Under the pieces are notes generated by a model. It was not told the DNA's origin. It saw only the letters and a list, made by a program, of their open reading frames with translations, and ran no database searches. DNA of 64,000 nt from Pelargonium tetragonum (taxonomy: Eukaryota; Streptophyta; Magnoliopsida; Geraniales; Geraniaceae): the NCBI GenBank assembly GCA_036897445.1, contig JAYMTL010000062.1, positions 39,631 to 103,630 of the forward strand, given 5' to 3'. Shown piece by piece: positions 1-15,000 of the stretch. Both the position numbers and the translations under genes were made by a program. Within the stretch, counting starts at the first letter, position 1; every line of letters starts with the position of its first letter.

Positions 1-3000
1 CTAACTCAGCAATTCATTCTTGTAAATCAACCCTAGTATAACGGTAAGCTAATAAAAGGTATAGTTTTAATCCCTTAAAGAGTTTTCAATCTCTGTAATC
101 TATCCCAAAAAGTGTAATAACAGAGTCTCTTTTTAATCAACGCGGAGTCTTTCTCGGGAAATTCCTTGTAGAAGAGCGGAAGCTTAGGAAGCACCAGAGT
201 AGAGTATAGACTTGGAGGAAGAGTATAAAATCGCTTTACTTTCTTTATACTGAGGTAGCAGAGCTCTTTGCAAGACAAAAGCATGCCAAAATGTCTAGGA
301 GTGCCTGTGCTCCATATACTATAAATTTTGAAAATAGAGACCTATTACCTTTTTTTCCTATTCTAATCTTTAACTTTATTAAAAAAATCATCAAGGACCG
401 AACAACTAATAGTTTGTGGGACAAACAGAGAATCTGAGGCTAACTTCGGGATCTGTTTCCAGTTTTCGCAGGTGGGTCTAATTGATAGTTTAAAAGCTTT
501 TATGAATTATTCTAAGCACTTTTTTCTAGTATCCAAATACTTTTTTAACTCTAAACCCCGCTTTGTAATAAGGACTCCGCAGAAGTATATAAAAATAAGG
601 GGCTCCAAAAACCCAGATCGCAGGAATAGAGGAACCCTTTATTGGCGACATGATCCCGCTTTGGTATATAATTGAGTGAAATTTTTCACGCCTTCGTAAT
701 AAAATGAATTTCTTCCCTTACTAACTAAGCGAGTATCGGATTTTCCAAACTTGTTGTACATGATATGCGATTCTAGGTCCCCCGCAGACTAAAAAAACCC
801 TCGACCCCGGAAACTCTATTCTTCAATCAAGTCAAATACTAGAAAATGCCGCTTTTTGGCTGGAGAGGGGATCTTGTAATAAAATCTTTCTTAAACTATG
901 CTGTAATAATGTAATAAGTAGACTTTTTTACTTTGTATTCGATTACGCTTTGGTTAACTTCTTTTATGTATACTGTTGAACCTCACTGGTTAGGGCCCGC
1001 TAGCCTCTTCTTACGAATAGAAAGCTCTGGATACCCAAAAAGCAACAATCAAAAGAAAAGGTAGACAGCTCTCCGTGTGAGTATCTCCTAAACAACTACC
1101 TAGCTTTAACTTAGAGATATCCCTTTGCGAGGATAGGGGCTCCCTCGCTCACGCTTTTAAATTTGAAATCTGGTATATTTGGCACACAATACAATAATGA
1201 ATAGGAAACCCTTTAGGGTTTCTTAAGGCTATCCCTATACAAGCCTCTCATAAGGATACTTTTAAATATGGAATTTCTTTGTCAATCGTAATCTGTACGA
1301 TAACCCTCTAAGTTTCTCTTACCTGGGGTTTGTCCCCCGGGCTTTAAAGGTAAGTGAAAAGCACGCTTTTCCGGAGACATTGATACAGATTAACAAATTA
1401 CCACCAAGTTAAGAGAGAAAACAAAAAGAGTTCAGAAATGCCGCGGAATACCCCGAATTAGTATAAACTACTTGCATACATTTTCCAGACAAAATTAAAA
1501 AGAATTGCCTGTCCCTCAAAATCCTTATACTTCAATATACGATACGAAAAAGGTTAAAACTTCTTTATGCTAGAGCTAAAAGAGTAAAAATTTGAATTTA
1601 GAAAGGAGCCCTTGTTATAGAAGACTTTATTGTTTAAAAATTCTATTACTATCCTACTTAAATTTAAATAGTTTCAGAAAAACTCAGAATAACCTATCCG
1701 TATTAAAAAAGCAGTGCCGAACTAAATCTTGGTCTAAAAACAAATTTTCAAGTACCCGAGTCAGTATTCCCTATTTTTTCAATCACTTTCCTTTTATTCC
1801 TTTACTTTATTTAGAAGTTATACCCGTTTAAGTTTCATATAAGACTTATAGAATGCAAAGTGTTACTGGGCATTGGGTACATAAGCCGGAAGCGGTAAGA
1901 TACGATAAACTAAACCCACAAGTAATAAAACAGGTTTAGTTTAAGAAAAGCATGGGTTTAGGTTTCCTTTTTGTAATACTCTGGCTTATCCTTTTTGGCT
2001 AGCTAGCATGCTTCATCTCGACTAAAAACCCATCTGTACTAAATATAACGAGTAGGTGCCGTACAAATGAAATCCTAAAAAAACTTTACTCTGCATTACC
2101 AAATTCTAATTTTGACTATAAGGAATTCTTGAACCTTGTCTACTAAAGTTCTCGCTTTTTTCGGGATATCTTATTTATGTACCTCATATTACTTAGGCTA
2201 AACCTTTACCTAAGCACCTTGTTTTGGCACCACTCTTAATTAATAGAGTTTGAGGACCCTTTTTCCCATCAAAGAACAAAAATAAGTAAAAAAGTCGGAA
2301 CAGTGATGTACAGCTTTTATATACTCTTAAGAAGTCCCTTCACTCTTTACTTAATCTAGTGCAGATAAGTAAGGAAAGTTTACTGACAGCTTCGGATACT
2401 ACGAATCTTAAACCCATATTTATATGGAATTCTTTTGCTAACTAGAATTTAGAAGTCTATTAAGAAAGGGTCAAAACTTACATAAACTCTTCCTTTATCG
2501 ACTTTTCTGGGAAATTTTTTATACACTATGTACTTTATAGGGGCCTTTTTATACACTTTATCTTACATAACAGAACCTATTGAACTGGGTTAAATATGCA
2601 CCCTTTTGAACCCCATACTTGTAGAAGTAGCTGTTCTACCTAATTTATCAGTCTCGGCGCTCCTGGTTTTTAGACCGAAATTTGGGATTTTTCTTTGTTC
2701 TATACTGAGCTAGACAAGCTCCTAATTATATGAGTAAAGCAGTCCCAACTCAGAGTACTAAAAATCAGTGCGTGTTAGTAAAAAATCTTAATCAAAATCT
2801 AAAGATAAGAATTACGGAAGGAGCGAGATACTTCTCAATGAAGCAAAGCAGTTTTCACTAACAAGAGTTTAATAAAGAACAAATGAACTTAGAATTTTTT
2901 ATTCCCTGTTTCATACCACAAGTTAGATTTTTTACATAAAAAAGCTTCCTATTTAATATGGGTCGATTCAACTTAGTATATTCACGTTAAATATTTATTA

Positions 3001-5984
3001 ATATAAAAAAACTGAATTACAGCGTGTCGTACACTGGGACAAAAGTAGACCCGTATTGAAAAGGAAAGCTCTCCTTTACATTCTACTCTTACGCATTTTA
3101 CTCGAGACTTCGTATGCCTATATAATTAAGACCAACTGAGACCATAGCTCTCTAAATCAAAACTAAGGCCCGAATTCCTCGTAGTTTATTTAATACAAGG
3201 GCATCCTTTCATTAGGCAATTAAAGAAAAGAGGTAATGTAATTAATAAAAAGAAAAAGTTTCAAATATTACTTCACAAAATACAAAGCACATTTAGACCG
3301 ATTAAGATTGCACGCACAGCTTGAACCTTCTGCGACTCCTATATCTATTTAAGTTCGCTTTTACATAAAATTGAGTTAGAGCGTTGTCATTCACTAAAAG
3401 ATTGACTAGATATAAATAGACTCTAGAAATCCATTCTATTTAAGCTATTACTACTCCTCAATTGATTGTTATAAAAAGCTCCACCCAAAGAGATCCGTTA
3501 ACTCCTAATTTTGTCAGCCTAAGATCGACTCTATGTGCAAAAAATCTCAGGTAGGTCTATATGAGAACAAACAGTAACGAAAGAGGCTGGAATCTTCCTA
3601 TACACAGATATTCTAAAGGGCACCCCCTAAGCATTTATCTTTCTATTAAAAAGCTTTTTAGCGAGCTCCTTATTCCAAATTAGTGACAAAAGCAGCTAAC
3701 AATTGTTTTCTTCAATAGAAAGATTAAAAAAGAACTCGCTAGAAGCTATAATATAAAGGGGTTCAGAGCTATACTCAAAACTCAAAAACAAATAAAATTC
3801 TTGTGCAAAAATATCTTACAAAAAGGCATTTTCCTGCTACAGATGGATCCATTTACAAAGTCTAAACTGAGCGGTTCTTACAATATAATACGGGATTATT
3901 TTGATATCTTATCGAGTACTTTTTATTAGATTCTGGGTTCCTTTCCAGCTTTACTGATTTAATTTCACCTCATTCATACTAAGCTAACAATAAAAAAGTT
4001 ATAAGCTAAACTGGTATTACTCTAACATAAATGGGGTATCCTACTTTGGTTTTACTGCTTCCAAGTTATACCTCCATTAATTATTAATTCTAGGAACTTC
4101 CCTATTCTAGACCGATCTACCTACTAAGGCTGAAAGTACGAACTAGTTTTTCTGGACAAGATAGTATGCCTCAATAGGAACCCTTTCAAGTATCTGATCG
4201 ACTTTTCGTATTTAATTAAAAACTTTAGTAAATCTTAAAAAAGTAGAACATACACGAAAGGTTTTTAACCAAGATTTAAGAATTATGTCACAAGGAATTT
4301 TTTTATTATATCTTAGGCTGAGGAACCCTTAAGCATTAAGAAATTGGAATTAGTATAACAAGCAAAAAGTCAACCCTAAAGAATTCGATTAGAGATTTAG
4401 TGAATATTAAAAAGGAAACGGATCTAAGGAATTTTATTAGTAAGTTTCAGAAAAGTATTTACTAACGTTAAAAAGGATACCTATTCCTCTTTTGTAAAGG
4501 GTTATTTGACTTTACAGGTTTAAAAGTAAGGTTTAAATAAAGGTTCTTTCATTTTTTAGGTCTAGCTCCAGGTATAGTTATTAAAAGGATAGACAGTAGG
4601 CATAACAGACAAGTTATGAAGTTGTTGTGCCTATAATAAGGTTTCCTTAGGTGCTTAAGATAAAATTCAATAGGTGTTTTACAGAGGATACAAGTTTTTT
4701 TGAAAGTTTTTACTTAATAAAGTGTAATTTAGATTTTAGGATATAGATAAGTTGGGGTAAAACCCGTTTAAGTCTTTACGAAGCTTATACCGATAAGTCC
4801 TTTTTTAGGCAGTAAAGAGAAAATAAGACTTCAGTATGCTATAAAACCTATCTTTGGTGTGAAAGCTCTAGTGAATCCTGCCAGCTCAACTTTAAGTGTT
4901 ATCCTTTATCTCTTATAAGATATAAGAAAGGCTCTTAATTTATTACAAAGGGGATTTGCTCCATTTTAATTCCAAGAATTATGAACTATCTAAACAGAAG
5001 TTTTGAAGATTAACATCTCCATTTGAGCTACTGTGACACTTCTTACTATATAAGATAAACCTGAATAAAGAACATTAGAATTCTTTTGTATTTTTTCCCT
5101 AGTAGAGGCGCCTCCTAAATTTGATTTTTTAGAAACCTGCAAATTGAACTAAGCTTGACTATCTCTGAGGAGACATTTGTAGTTGTTTGTATCTTTCTTC
5201 TTAAATACTTTGAGGATCCTGCCTTCCTGTAAGTATAAACCCGAAAAATTTACAAGCTCTTGCTCTACCTTACAAGTATAACCCAGTATAACGAGGCGCA
5301 GGCTAAAAGTTGTAGAGATAAAAGATCAAAAAGTCAGAGATTCGCAGTATCCGTACCTAACCGGATGCACTTGCAAGAAAGTCCATATCCTATACTTTAA
5401 TCCCTTTTTTAACCCTAAGATAAGAGCGCTTATAAATGAATATCTTGGAGCAATACTTCAACTTTAGGGCTGTATTCTACTTGTTAAAACTTAACACGGG
5501 GAGTTTAGTATCTAATATTCTTATATAGCAGGCTTCCTCGAGACTTCATCTAAGAGGATTACTTTAGTGTGTAGCTTATACCTTTAACTTTATAATCAAA
5601 TAAGGATCTTTTGAACTTAGTGAGATTCATTATACTACTTTGTAAGGAGTAGGGCCCTAATAGAGAGGGATTTTTAGTAAAATATCTTTCTAAATTTCAA
5701 AAGGATAGGAGTTGCACGAAGCTCGCCTTGCATTTTTATAGCTCAAAAACTATGAAAGAAATAGGGGACCCTTCAACTAGGATAAGTTAGTATTAGCAAC
5801 GCCAGTACATACACTTAATATCTCGGAATAAAACTATTACCATATATTCTTTAACCCATTTCGCTTACTTTCTTTAAGAAGCTTTTTTGTGTACAATGCG
5901 TGGCTGTGGTAACGGGACTCTTGAGGTTACGTAATAGAGTTTCAAAGAGTAGTATTAGACATAAAAGGTATCCCTCTCAACTCT
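1..5984. other. AT-rich non-coding bulk block 1
   Basis: No gene is supported here. All six frames are closed by stops at short intervals; the longest frames (for example 75-284 minus and 1592-1831 plus) show no recognisable domain, signal peptide or membrane pattern. In the first 120 bases I counted about 15 TpA against 9-10 ApT, and about 10 CpA+TpG against 13 ApC+GpT, a RIP-like skew. GC is concentrated in short clusters such as GGGGCTCCC near 1135, AGGAGTGCCT near 297 and AGGATCCT near 5213, separated by AT-rich sequence. No promoter, terminator or replication signal could be distinguished from this background. Confidence 0.7.
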
Positions 5985-6885
5985 AAAGCTACAGGAATTC
6001 AGAATAGGGGTATAATTAAGAAGATAAGACTAAGGCTTATAAGTAAAGCTATGAAGATAGAGGTATGACTAAAAGACTCATAAGAGGTGCTATAACATAA
6101 GTAGATATATTCATTAAAAAGGCTTACTTACTACTGTCCAGAACCTGGAAGGAATAAGAGGTCTTATCCTTAAACAAGACTATAACTATATAAAACCCAA
6201 CTTATATATCTATTAAATACCTATTAGAAAGATACTCCTCTACAATGGAATAAGTAAGATAATATAGAACTCCTTACAAGAATACAAGTACAGGTAATAC
6301 CTAAAGATAGGGAATAGTAATATAAGATAGCTACAATAGGCATAGCTATTAAGAGATTGTTTATGAAAGCAAAAAGGCCTGGTTATGCAGATGAAGAGAT
6401 TCAAGGTAATGAATAAGAAGGAGGCCCGTAAGATACAGAAAAGGGGGGTATTGCAGGAAAGTGGAGGTGAAGCTTTAGAAGGGCCTATTTAAGAGAGTGC
6501 TAGACTGGGATTGTAGGAGTCTGAGTAAGAAACAGGGTTCTATAGGTATTAAGAAAGTTACAGAAGTCAAAAGTGGCTGCTATAACGTATCCATGTAGTA
6601 ACTAAAACTACTATATAAAACCACCTCCCTAACTATGTTCTGGTTGGTAAGAACGTATAATAGAATCCCCCGGGGCTCTAAACCCCCTGTAGTAAACTGG
6701 CTAACTAAGAGGAATATGCCTTGAAAAGAACTCCCTTATAACTATTACTCTCTTTACTAAAATCTAAGAATACAAAACTAAGACTATAAGAACATATAAA
6801 AACACTAGCTAGAATACGGACTAAAAATAAGTAGAGAGGCCGCTATAGCTATAGGTACAGCGTAGAGCGCTAAGGGGGGAATCCG
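5985..6885. other. Compositional island 1: possible decayed coding or mobile DNA
   Basis: This stretch is purine-rich on the plus strand (many AAG, AGA, ATAAG words) and has fewer of the GG..CC dyads that mark the flanks. In about 180 bases near 6000-6180 I counted 24 TpA to 13 ApT and 6 CpA+TpG to 9 ApC+GpT, so the RIP-like skew is strong. Fragments look protein-like: around 6361 a short frame reads KAKRPGYADEEIQ before a TAA, and around 6411 another reads NKKEARKIQKRGVLQESGG before stops. Stops are as frequent as chance would give, so nothing is translated intact. It may be the remains of a mobile element ORF with CAA/CAG turned to TAA/TAG, but purine-rich composition alone would give K/E/R-rich frames. 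No family is recognised. Confidence 0.35.
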
Positions 6886-9800
6886 AAGCTAGGCATTTAA
6901 AGTTCAAAAATTCCATTGTTTTATTCATTTCATAGTTATATCTTTCCTACTTTTTCGTGAAAAACTCAATCATCTATACTAATAAAAAGCCTTTTATTGA
7001 TTTTCCGAAATACTAAAGCATTACCTACTTTTTCTGGAATTTGAGACCGATCCTATAAACAAGGGGAACTTTCTCGTAGTCAAAAACAAAGATTTTAAGG
7101 CTTTTACCTTGTAGAGGAGTCCTTTTTAAGGGCTTTTTTGTGAGAAAAATAGGATGGATATAGCTGTGAAAGTTCACAAGCTTCGTTTGCCTTGTGTAAA
7201 GACTTGAAAGAAAGAAAAAATTTTTATTTAATATATAAGCAAAAGCTCATCAAATTCTACGAACCATTCTGGATTGTTTGGAAGTTAAAGCTAAAGTCTT
7301 CCTAGTAAAAAGTGTAGAGCAAAGGAAAGCCCTTGGGTCTTAAAAAGGGTTAAGGGAGGACTCCTTCTGGCTTCTGGGGCTTAGGAAATCAAAGTAGAAA
7401 TAGAATGAATGTGGGAATATAAAGATTAGAGAATCTGGTTTTCAAGTAAAGACGCAGGGTTCAAGTACATTGTTGCTGGCCTATCCTTAAATTAATAGGG
7501 AAACAAAGAAATTTTTAGTAGAGGTGTCCTTTTCTAAGTAGTTTAAGTTATAAGCCTTATTACTTAATCAGGTTTTATTAGCTATGAATAAGAAACAAAG
7601 TAGATGCTGGGGTAAAATGGATAAGCAGGGGTTTGTTGAACCTATGTATTCTCTTAGTTTTCTAAGAGGTATTACAAGAGGCTGTGAGGTCCTAATTGGG
7701 GTTTTCCTATATTTAAGTCTCTTTTTTTTTACAAGAGCTTTTCTTAACCAGTTAGAAAGGGGAATTTATAAGTTTCTGAGCAAGTCTACTAAAAGATTAA
7801 CTATAAGAAATGGAATTCAGTATAGCGGCTTGAGTGAGGGGTATTGTATCTAAGGGAGGGTAAGTAAGCAAGGAGTTTCCCTATTGGAAAGTCATTTATA
7901 AGTGGTTGTTAGGATTAAGAAGCTCCGGAAGCGGATAAGGGGTTTTGGTAAAAAAGTGACATGGAAATAGAAGGGTTTATAAATGAAAAGGGGATTCCTA
8001 TAATTATAACATGTAATACTACCCTTAAGGTTTGGCGAAGTACCTCATTGCTTCAGTTCAATTTGAATTTGTAGAAAGGGGTGTGTTAATAAGAAGTTGT
8101 GTGTGATGTAATCAAATATATCCAACAAGAAAATCTATTTATATTATAGATAGAGCGAGCACTTTTTAAGGATACAAGGTTCTTACCAGCTAAACAAGAA
8201 GGATAAAAAAGAAGCGTCCCCCTAGATTCTATAATATCTTAAGTTCTACTAACATTAAAGTTTCTTGTTAAAGGGTGTACATTATTACGAAGTTTGCTGG
8301 ACCCAAAACAAGGGGAAACCCTAAAGTAGTTAATTCCATAGAGAAGGTGTTCGATACCTTGCATTTTAAGGAGTTTTGTTATTTAATTTATATAGCAAAC
8401 AAGGCTTTACAATTTAAATAGAATCTTTCACTACCCCACTTCAAACTTAGCGGAGGTCTCTTGACTAAGACTTTTCATATCTTGTGTTTGAAATTTAATT
8501 AAATTATGGCCCATCTCAGGGCAAACTTGCGATTATTTCTTGACTAGCAAAAAGGGATTTTTGTGTTCTGGGGACCCCTTAAACAATACAATAATATATA
8601 TTCTGTCTCATAAGCAAGATGTTTTAACCTTGACAAAAGTAAATAAACAAAGCTTTTCGATTGGTGATAGAGAACCTCCAGCGGGTGTCATAGAAAGTAC
8701 AGATTGAGCCCCTTAATTTAGCTTTAACAGGATATCAAGACTCCGCTCTTGTATTACGTACGCTAGCAGAATTTTTCATTAAATAAATTTTGCAATAGAC
8801 TTCCCTTTCTTCGACCAAATCCAGGGATACCTAAAAGGAAAAACACCTCCAAATTACACTAGAACAAGAGTTAAGAAACTTTAAATCAGAATGTCCTGAA
8901 CCAAACAAAGAAATTGATGACTTTTACCCTTATGTATGTAAAACTTAGAAATGAAAACTATTCTTAATAAGGTCTAGATAGGAACCCCCGGAGACAGACA
9001 TAGCAGCCTTAGTCGAAAAGGATAGCTTGAAATATGGACTCTACTCGCAGAGAAACCTGTAGGTATTCAAAGTCATAAGTAGGGACTTGTAACAAGGATA
9101 ACACATGTGAACTATCTGCACTGCTCATATAAGAAGCACTTGCACTGAATCACTAAAAGCATATTTACAAGTACTCCCGGCTTATAATAGTGCCAAAAGA
9201 AATTCCATATGCCTTTTGAATTTCATTTGATCTAAAACTTAAAGCTTAGTACGACTTAGGTTTCCTATCTCAATTTTATAGGGTTTCCCACTACTAGGTA
9301 TTTGCCAACTATATAACCCCTTTAGGGTTTTTAGATTATAGTAACAAGGGATCCACACGATTTCTTTTTAATTAAAGTTTATTCTCGAGTTTCTATTAAA
9401 AATATATACTACTTTACTTTAGTTTCTGATAACTCTTCCCTTCTTCCTGGTCCTAAAAAAGTTTCTATCAAAGTACTGCCCTTTGCGCTTTGAAATTCTA
9501 GGACCTCTTACTATTATCATAACCTACAAATATAATAGGAATGGGCTCTAGTTGAGGTCACTTTGTTGCTTGCGATACCTTTATTTTGTGCTAACTACTA
9601 CTGCTTTATACGTTTCTTACAAAAGTTTTTATTATATGCCTATTGGAAAAGCCTAACGGGCTCTCCCAACCCCTAAAGTATAAGAGAACTCTAAAGCTAA
9701 AATGGAGTTATTCATTGACCTCACCCTCATAATAGGGAATTCTTAAATGGTTCAGCTGCGGATCTTATATAAACTTAGGGGTTTAGAAAGTAGGAGATAA

Positions 9801-12800
9801 AAGTTGGCTAATAGGGGTCTCTTTGTGTTTCTAGTTTTTTGAGTCTTATCTTATAAAGGGTAAGCCCTAACTAAGGAGGTTTTTAGAGTCTTTTGGATCT
9901 AGTAAATACGGCCTTAAAAAGCTTCAAAAATCCCCTAGCCGAACCAGGTGATAAAAAAAAGGATATTCTAGACAGTAACTTAGGGATTGTTTGATTTAGT
10001 CTCTATTCGTTATCTTTAACAAAAACAAAAGGAAAGTCTTGCTTAAAAAGTCTAATTTTTAAGTCTAGGACAAGATAAAAGGGTCGTTTTAATACTTGCT
10101 GGAATATTTGCGTTTAAGGTTTTTTTAGCAGAGTCGGTAGTCATTCTTATTTCTGGTTTGTGGTCTATTTACCCAAGCTGTATACATGTGGAAATTCTTA
10201 AAGTAGACTCTTTTTCTTCTTAACTATGATAAAAGATCTTATTCAGCAGATATTGGGTATTCAAATTCTAAGGTTTTGTTTGTAAAGGTACAGAGTCCGG
10301 TCTTATAAAGTATAAAATACTATACCTGTGTACTATTTTGATCGAGAGTTTTTGCGTTAGAATCCTTTCGAGGTTGTAAAGGTAACTAGGTCAAAGGGCT
10401 CCCTCAATCTTTTGGAGAAGCTGGGTTTTTGGCAGAGTTCTAGCAGGCGAAGAAGAATTATAAGGGCCCCCTTGGGAAATCTTAGTTCTGGCCTTTAAAT
10501 AAGAAAATATAACGAAAGTCTAAACCTGCTTTCTAGGAAATAATATAGTATAGATTGCTTATTGTCAAAAGTTCTGTGCTCTTTATGAAGCTAAACTTTG
10601 GGCTATAGTTGCAGTTTCTGGGTTATTATAGGAATAAAGTCTATAACCTCTCCACAGGAATCCCGTAGAATTTTTTTCAGGCTAGCTAGTTTCAGAAGAA
10701 GGTAAATATTAAATATAGGAAATTCAAAGTAAAGGGCTCAGATAATCCAAGAAGTATAAACTAGTAATAAAAGAGAGATTGGATAATAACTTCAACCCTA
10801 TTGCAAACATTTCAAGGCCTTCCCTGTTCTTTCTGTATACTGTATAGGGAATCAAGAACTGCATAATATGGAAAAGAGGGCCCCTTTAGTCTTTAGTTAC
10901 TACCCCGGCTCAGCCCCTTTTTTGGCGTCTGAGTTCTAACTTTTCAGCGGCGAGAATTCCGTATAAAGATTTTAAATCTTAAGTTTCTATGGGATGTGTT
11001 CCGCTCTCTCTATATTAATACAGGAGTTACCCCTTATTTACTTACAAAAAACCTTTGAAAGTAGTTTCAGTAACACCCCCCTCTTCTATTTTCTTGTACT
11101 CGGCTTTTTTATAAGGGTATTCGCGTATCCTACACTTTAATTAGAGCCAAATTCCCTGTACGAAGTAATAAGTTTCTACATTAGAAGAGTTCCCTTTTTA
11201 GTTGTATTGAACCCAGGGGCTAAACACTTGGGGATATAGTAGCATTTTTCGCAGTAATTAATCACGGATTCTAAGAAAAGTAGTCTATAGAGAACAAACA
11301 GCCATCAAATTCTTATAAGGCTTTGTAACTGCATAGTATTAAAAAGACTCATACCCCGTTTTGCAATACAAGCTACAACTTAGGGCCCCCTTTTTAGTAG
11401 GGTTTACAGAGGAGGTGCTTCAAAAAAAGTATAAGCTCGATTGAGAGCAAGAAACCGTGATGCTAAATGTAACATTCATCCTTTTTTAATAAAGATTTCA
11501 AAAATAAGGAGAGAAGAGAATCATACCTTAAAGGCGCTCTTTACAAACCTTTCACTTAATATACTTTATCTAATAAGCAAGAACCCTTAAAAAAAAGACT
11601 CATGTTAGGCGAGGTCCCCGAGGGCCCCTGACTTTTCTTGCGAGCTAGTCAAAAGCGGAACTTTCTTTACTCAATGCTACAGCCCTTATCAAAACTCGAG
11701 TATCCCTTCCCTTATCCCTGCGCACTTTTCTTTCTGAAAGGTTATGCTTTATTCCTACGCTCTTCTTTAAATAGTAATTACTTATAAAAGAAAGACCTAG
11801 GGAGAAGGTTAAGGGTGTAAAAGGACAAGATCTGACTTACAAAATAACAGGAAAATTTCCAGCTTGAATAGCAAAACACCAAATCACTACAAAAAGTACT
11901 TATCTAAACTAAAAAAAATTCCAGTTGGCATATAGTTGTTAGGCTAGAAACGGGGGCAAATATACCGAAGGGTTTTAAATCAAGCACAGAGTTTCCGTAT
12001 CGACACCAATCTTATATATACAGTACGGGAGCTTTTTTCCTATACTTATTCTTATGCTTTGGTAGTGTATTAGAATTAGATAACAACTTTCTAAAGCTAC
12101 ATATTTCTTACTGCAACTCTCTCATTATATTATAATTATAGGGCTTCTACCTATGCCAAAAGCTCTAACCGGGTTAAGGATTTACGTAAAAAGCTTCTTA
12201 GAAAAACGCAAAACATATATATACAATGCCTAAAAGTGTTAAGTAAGCAATAATATGGAATCCATAGACTCTTTTCAGATTTAGAAAATTGGGCTTATAC
12301 TCTCAATTTTGTGTGCACCAGGAAAAGCTTTATCTTAACTCCTTTTTTAGCTTAAGTGAACCACTCCTAGGATGAGACTCAAACTTCTTACTTATAGGGC
12401 GCTTTCCTTTAGAAAGTCTTTGAATTTTCTCTATCCAAAAATAGATAATCCAAGAATATTAAAATCATAGAGGGATCCCCATAATTTATTAAACCTGCGT
12501 TTTCTTTACTTTTTATGTTATACCCGAAACCTTTCAACCGAATAAGGATTATTACCCCACGGAATTCTCATAACTTAGAAAAATGAATTCCGTTTTGGAA
12601 GTGGAACTCTACGACAGCTTCATAAAGCGTAATAAGAAGTCTGTTACAAAAAATAAGGGATCTACTAAACACTACTATACTATTAGTTATAGTTTCTCTA
12701 CTTAAATATTCCTGACCCCACAAGCAGTAGCCCAAAGTACTTTTTTAGGAGCACTAACTTTGATATTAGATTATACGCAAACATAATTATGAATTCCCTT

Positions 12801-15000
12801 TTATACTTATATAGAAATACGAGACGAGACTTTATGTTTTAACTTGCAAACTCTTTATCAAAAGAGAGCTATAAAGGAGCGGGGTTGTTAATCGAACTCG
12901 AGTTGTAACTGTTAAGGGATACCTTGCCTTTAGCTATCCCGTAAGTTTCTTCTTTTACTATTTTTGGTTAAAGAGTTGACACCCATGATTATGAGGAGGA
13001 GTCTAAATATAAAAGCACTCGTTTTTATTTAATAAGAAGGGTTTATTTTGCTCCTGCTTTTGGACTGAGTTTACTATGAAATAACAAAGGGTTCCTTGTA
13101 AAAAAACCTGTTACTCCTTATTTCTACTGGCAAATACAGGGTTCTAGAGCAGTCATACAGATTAGGTGTTTATGGAAGGGCTCTGTACACCCTTAGCAGC
13201 CTCACTTTCTTTACTCCGGGTGTGGCCGCCTAAGCTTTTGAAAAGATTGAGAACAAGGAAATATTGTGCCTATTCTATTTATTAAGCGCTTTTGCTTATG
13301 AAAGTTTCCAAATTCTTAGAGTTAGGGGATATTAAGTTAAAGGGGCCTGTACTTAGACTTTGAGTGAGAGGGTTTATTATATTAAGTTAGCCTCGGTTTT
13401 TATGGACTTTTTACCAGCCTTGGCAGTATAACTAGGAAAGACTCCTACAAGTGTCCTTAGCTTGGCTTAAAACTTTTGAGAGTGAAACTCCAGTACTACC
13501 GCGAAAACGTAACACTATAACTTAGAAATAGCAGCAGACAGAAAATAGGTTTTGATATACAAAATACCTTAAATATCTCCTTCCTTAGTTTGATACTTAT
13601 AAGGACTCCCTAAAGCAAAGCTGTAAATTGCTAATCCAATCACGATAAAAGGGACCTAGAAGATTTTCTCTTTCTGGATAAGGAATTAGAAAAATCTTGC
13701 ATATCTTAATACTGCAAATTACCCTTGACTTTTTGCTTCGGTCCAATCTCTAACCTTATAAACCCCTTGGAGAAGCTTAAAGCTGTGCTTGAGACTGTAG
13801 AGTTTTTACAGGAGGGGCCCCTAATTGAAAATAAGGAGCTAGTAATTTAATTGTCCAAACCTAGTGGAGCCCTAAAATTAGAGTAGCCTTGTATTTTGAT
13901 TTGGTTGTTTTGAGCAGAACTTTTATATGATAAGATTCCTCTAAGTACACCCCATTAGGAATAGAAACAAATACAAGGACAAAATAGCACAAATATGATA
14001 AGAACTTCTAATTGACGCGCAAAAACTTCTTTTATTATTTTTTTTTAAGCCCCTTTGCTGCGTAGTATGCACTTTCAATTAATACAAAGTTTTGTACTAG
14101 GGAGTTAATTTAGAAGTTGGAGTTCTTCTATATATATTAAATTTCAGTTTTTTCACTGAATTTGTAAAGGAGCTTGTGTATGTACTTTTGCAGCCGTATG
14201 CCCTATGTTGTTCATACCCTATATTACTCTGTTTATAATTAAATAGAAATTTTATTCAAGGTTTTAGTCCTGCATAATAACCTTCCCCCTTGTTGTACAC
14301 GGGTTGCTTTATAGCACGATAAAAACTATAACAAAAAAAGAAAGTCTTAAAAGGTCAATTCCACCCCTTATAACAGGAGTAAACTATAAAAAAGGAAACC
14401 TCTTTTTACAAACCTTACTCTGATTCGAGACTCCTTTTAAAAAGCCTGTCTACACCTAAAAAAACCTTTTGCGTATCCACTTAAATAGCCTTTGGCTTGG
14501 TGAAATATCCAACTGAAACTTAATGTAAGGGTCCTACGTTCCTTTGATCTATACTTCTAAATCTTTATTGGAAACTAATTAACTTTAACCCGAATAGAGG
14601 AACAGCAGCCGGTAAAGGCCTCCTACTCACACCTTCTCTAGATTTACTTTCATTCGGAAATCTTTGGAAACACAACCAATATACTTCTGAATTCTTGTAC
14701 TTCATTTCTACATTATAAAAGCAGCGGAATCTTTCGACTCAATCAAAAACTCTTGTTTATACTTGTTACCTGACTTTGAGAATGATAAATAAAAGGGTAA
14801 AGCTCTTATTTCCTTATTTTATACTTAAAAAAAATCTGAGAAGCCTCCCTCTAATCGGGTCGGGGAATAAGAGGAAACCTTAAGACGTCATTTTTGTCTA
14901 GGAAAAACTTTACAAAAGTTTTTACGAGTACAGGACACTTCGAAGTGGTTTGTCAAAGGGGAAAACATCCACTAGGCGGGTTTTAGTTTAATACCGGAAG
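6886..15000. other. AT-rich non-coding bulk block 2
   Basis: Nothing gene-like is supported. The longest frame, 7584-7853 plus (89 codons, ATG start), contains a hydrophobic run (LIGVFLYLSLFFF) that could pass for a membrane segment, but its length is expected by chance and it sits in ordinary bulk sequence. In the sample 13381-13500 TpA outnumbers ApT about 12 to 3, and CpA+TpG is about 10 against 16 ApC+GpT. The block alternates between G/T-rich patches (for example about 9760-10500) and C/A-rich patches (about 11860-12060). Many of the window's GGGCCC sites fall here (near 10461, 10879, 11386, 11620 and 13815). Confidence 0.7.

Noticed and set aside
7584-7853. 89-codon ATG frame with a hydrophobic run, possible small membrane protein
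   Set aside because: One hydrophobic run is common in T-rich DNA; length is at chance level and no ribosome-binding or promoter signal stands out from the background.
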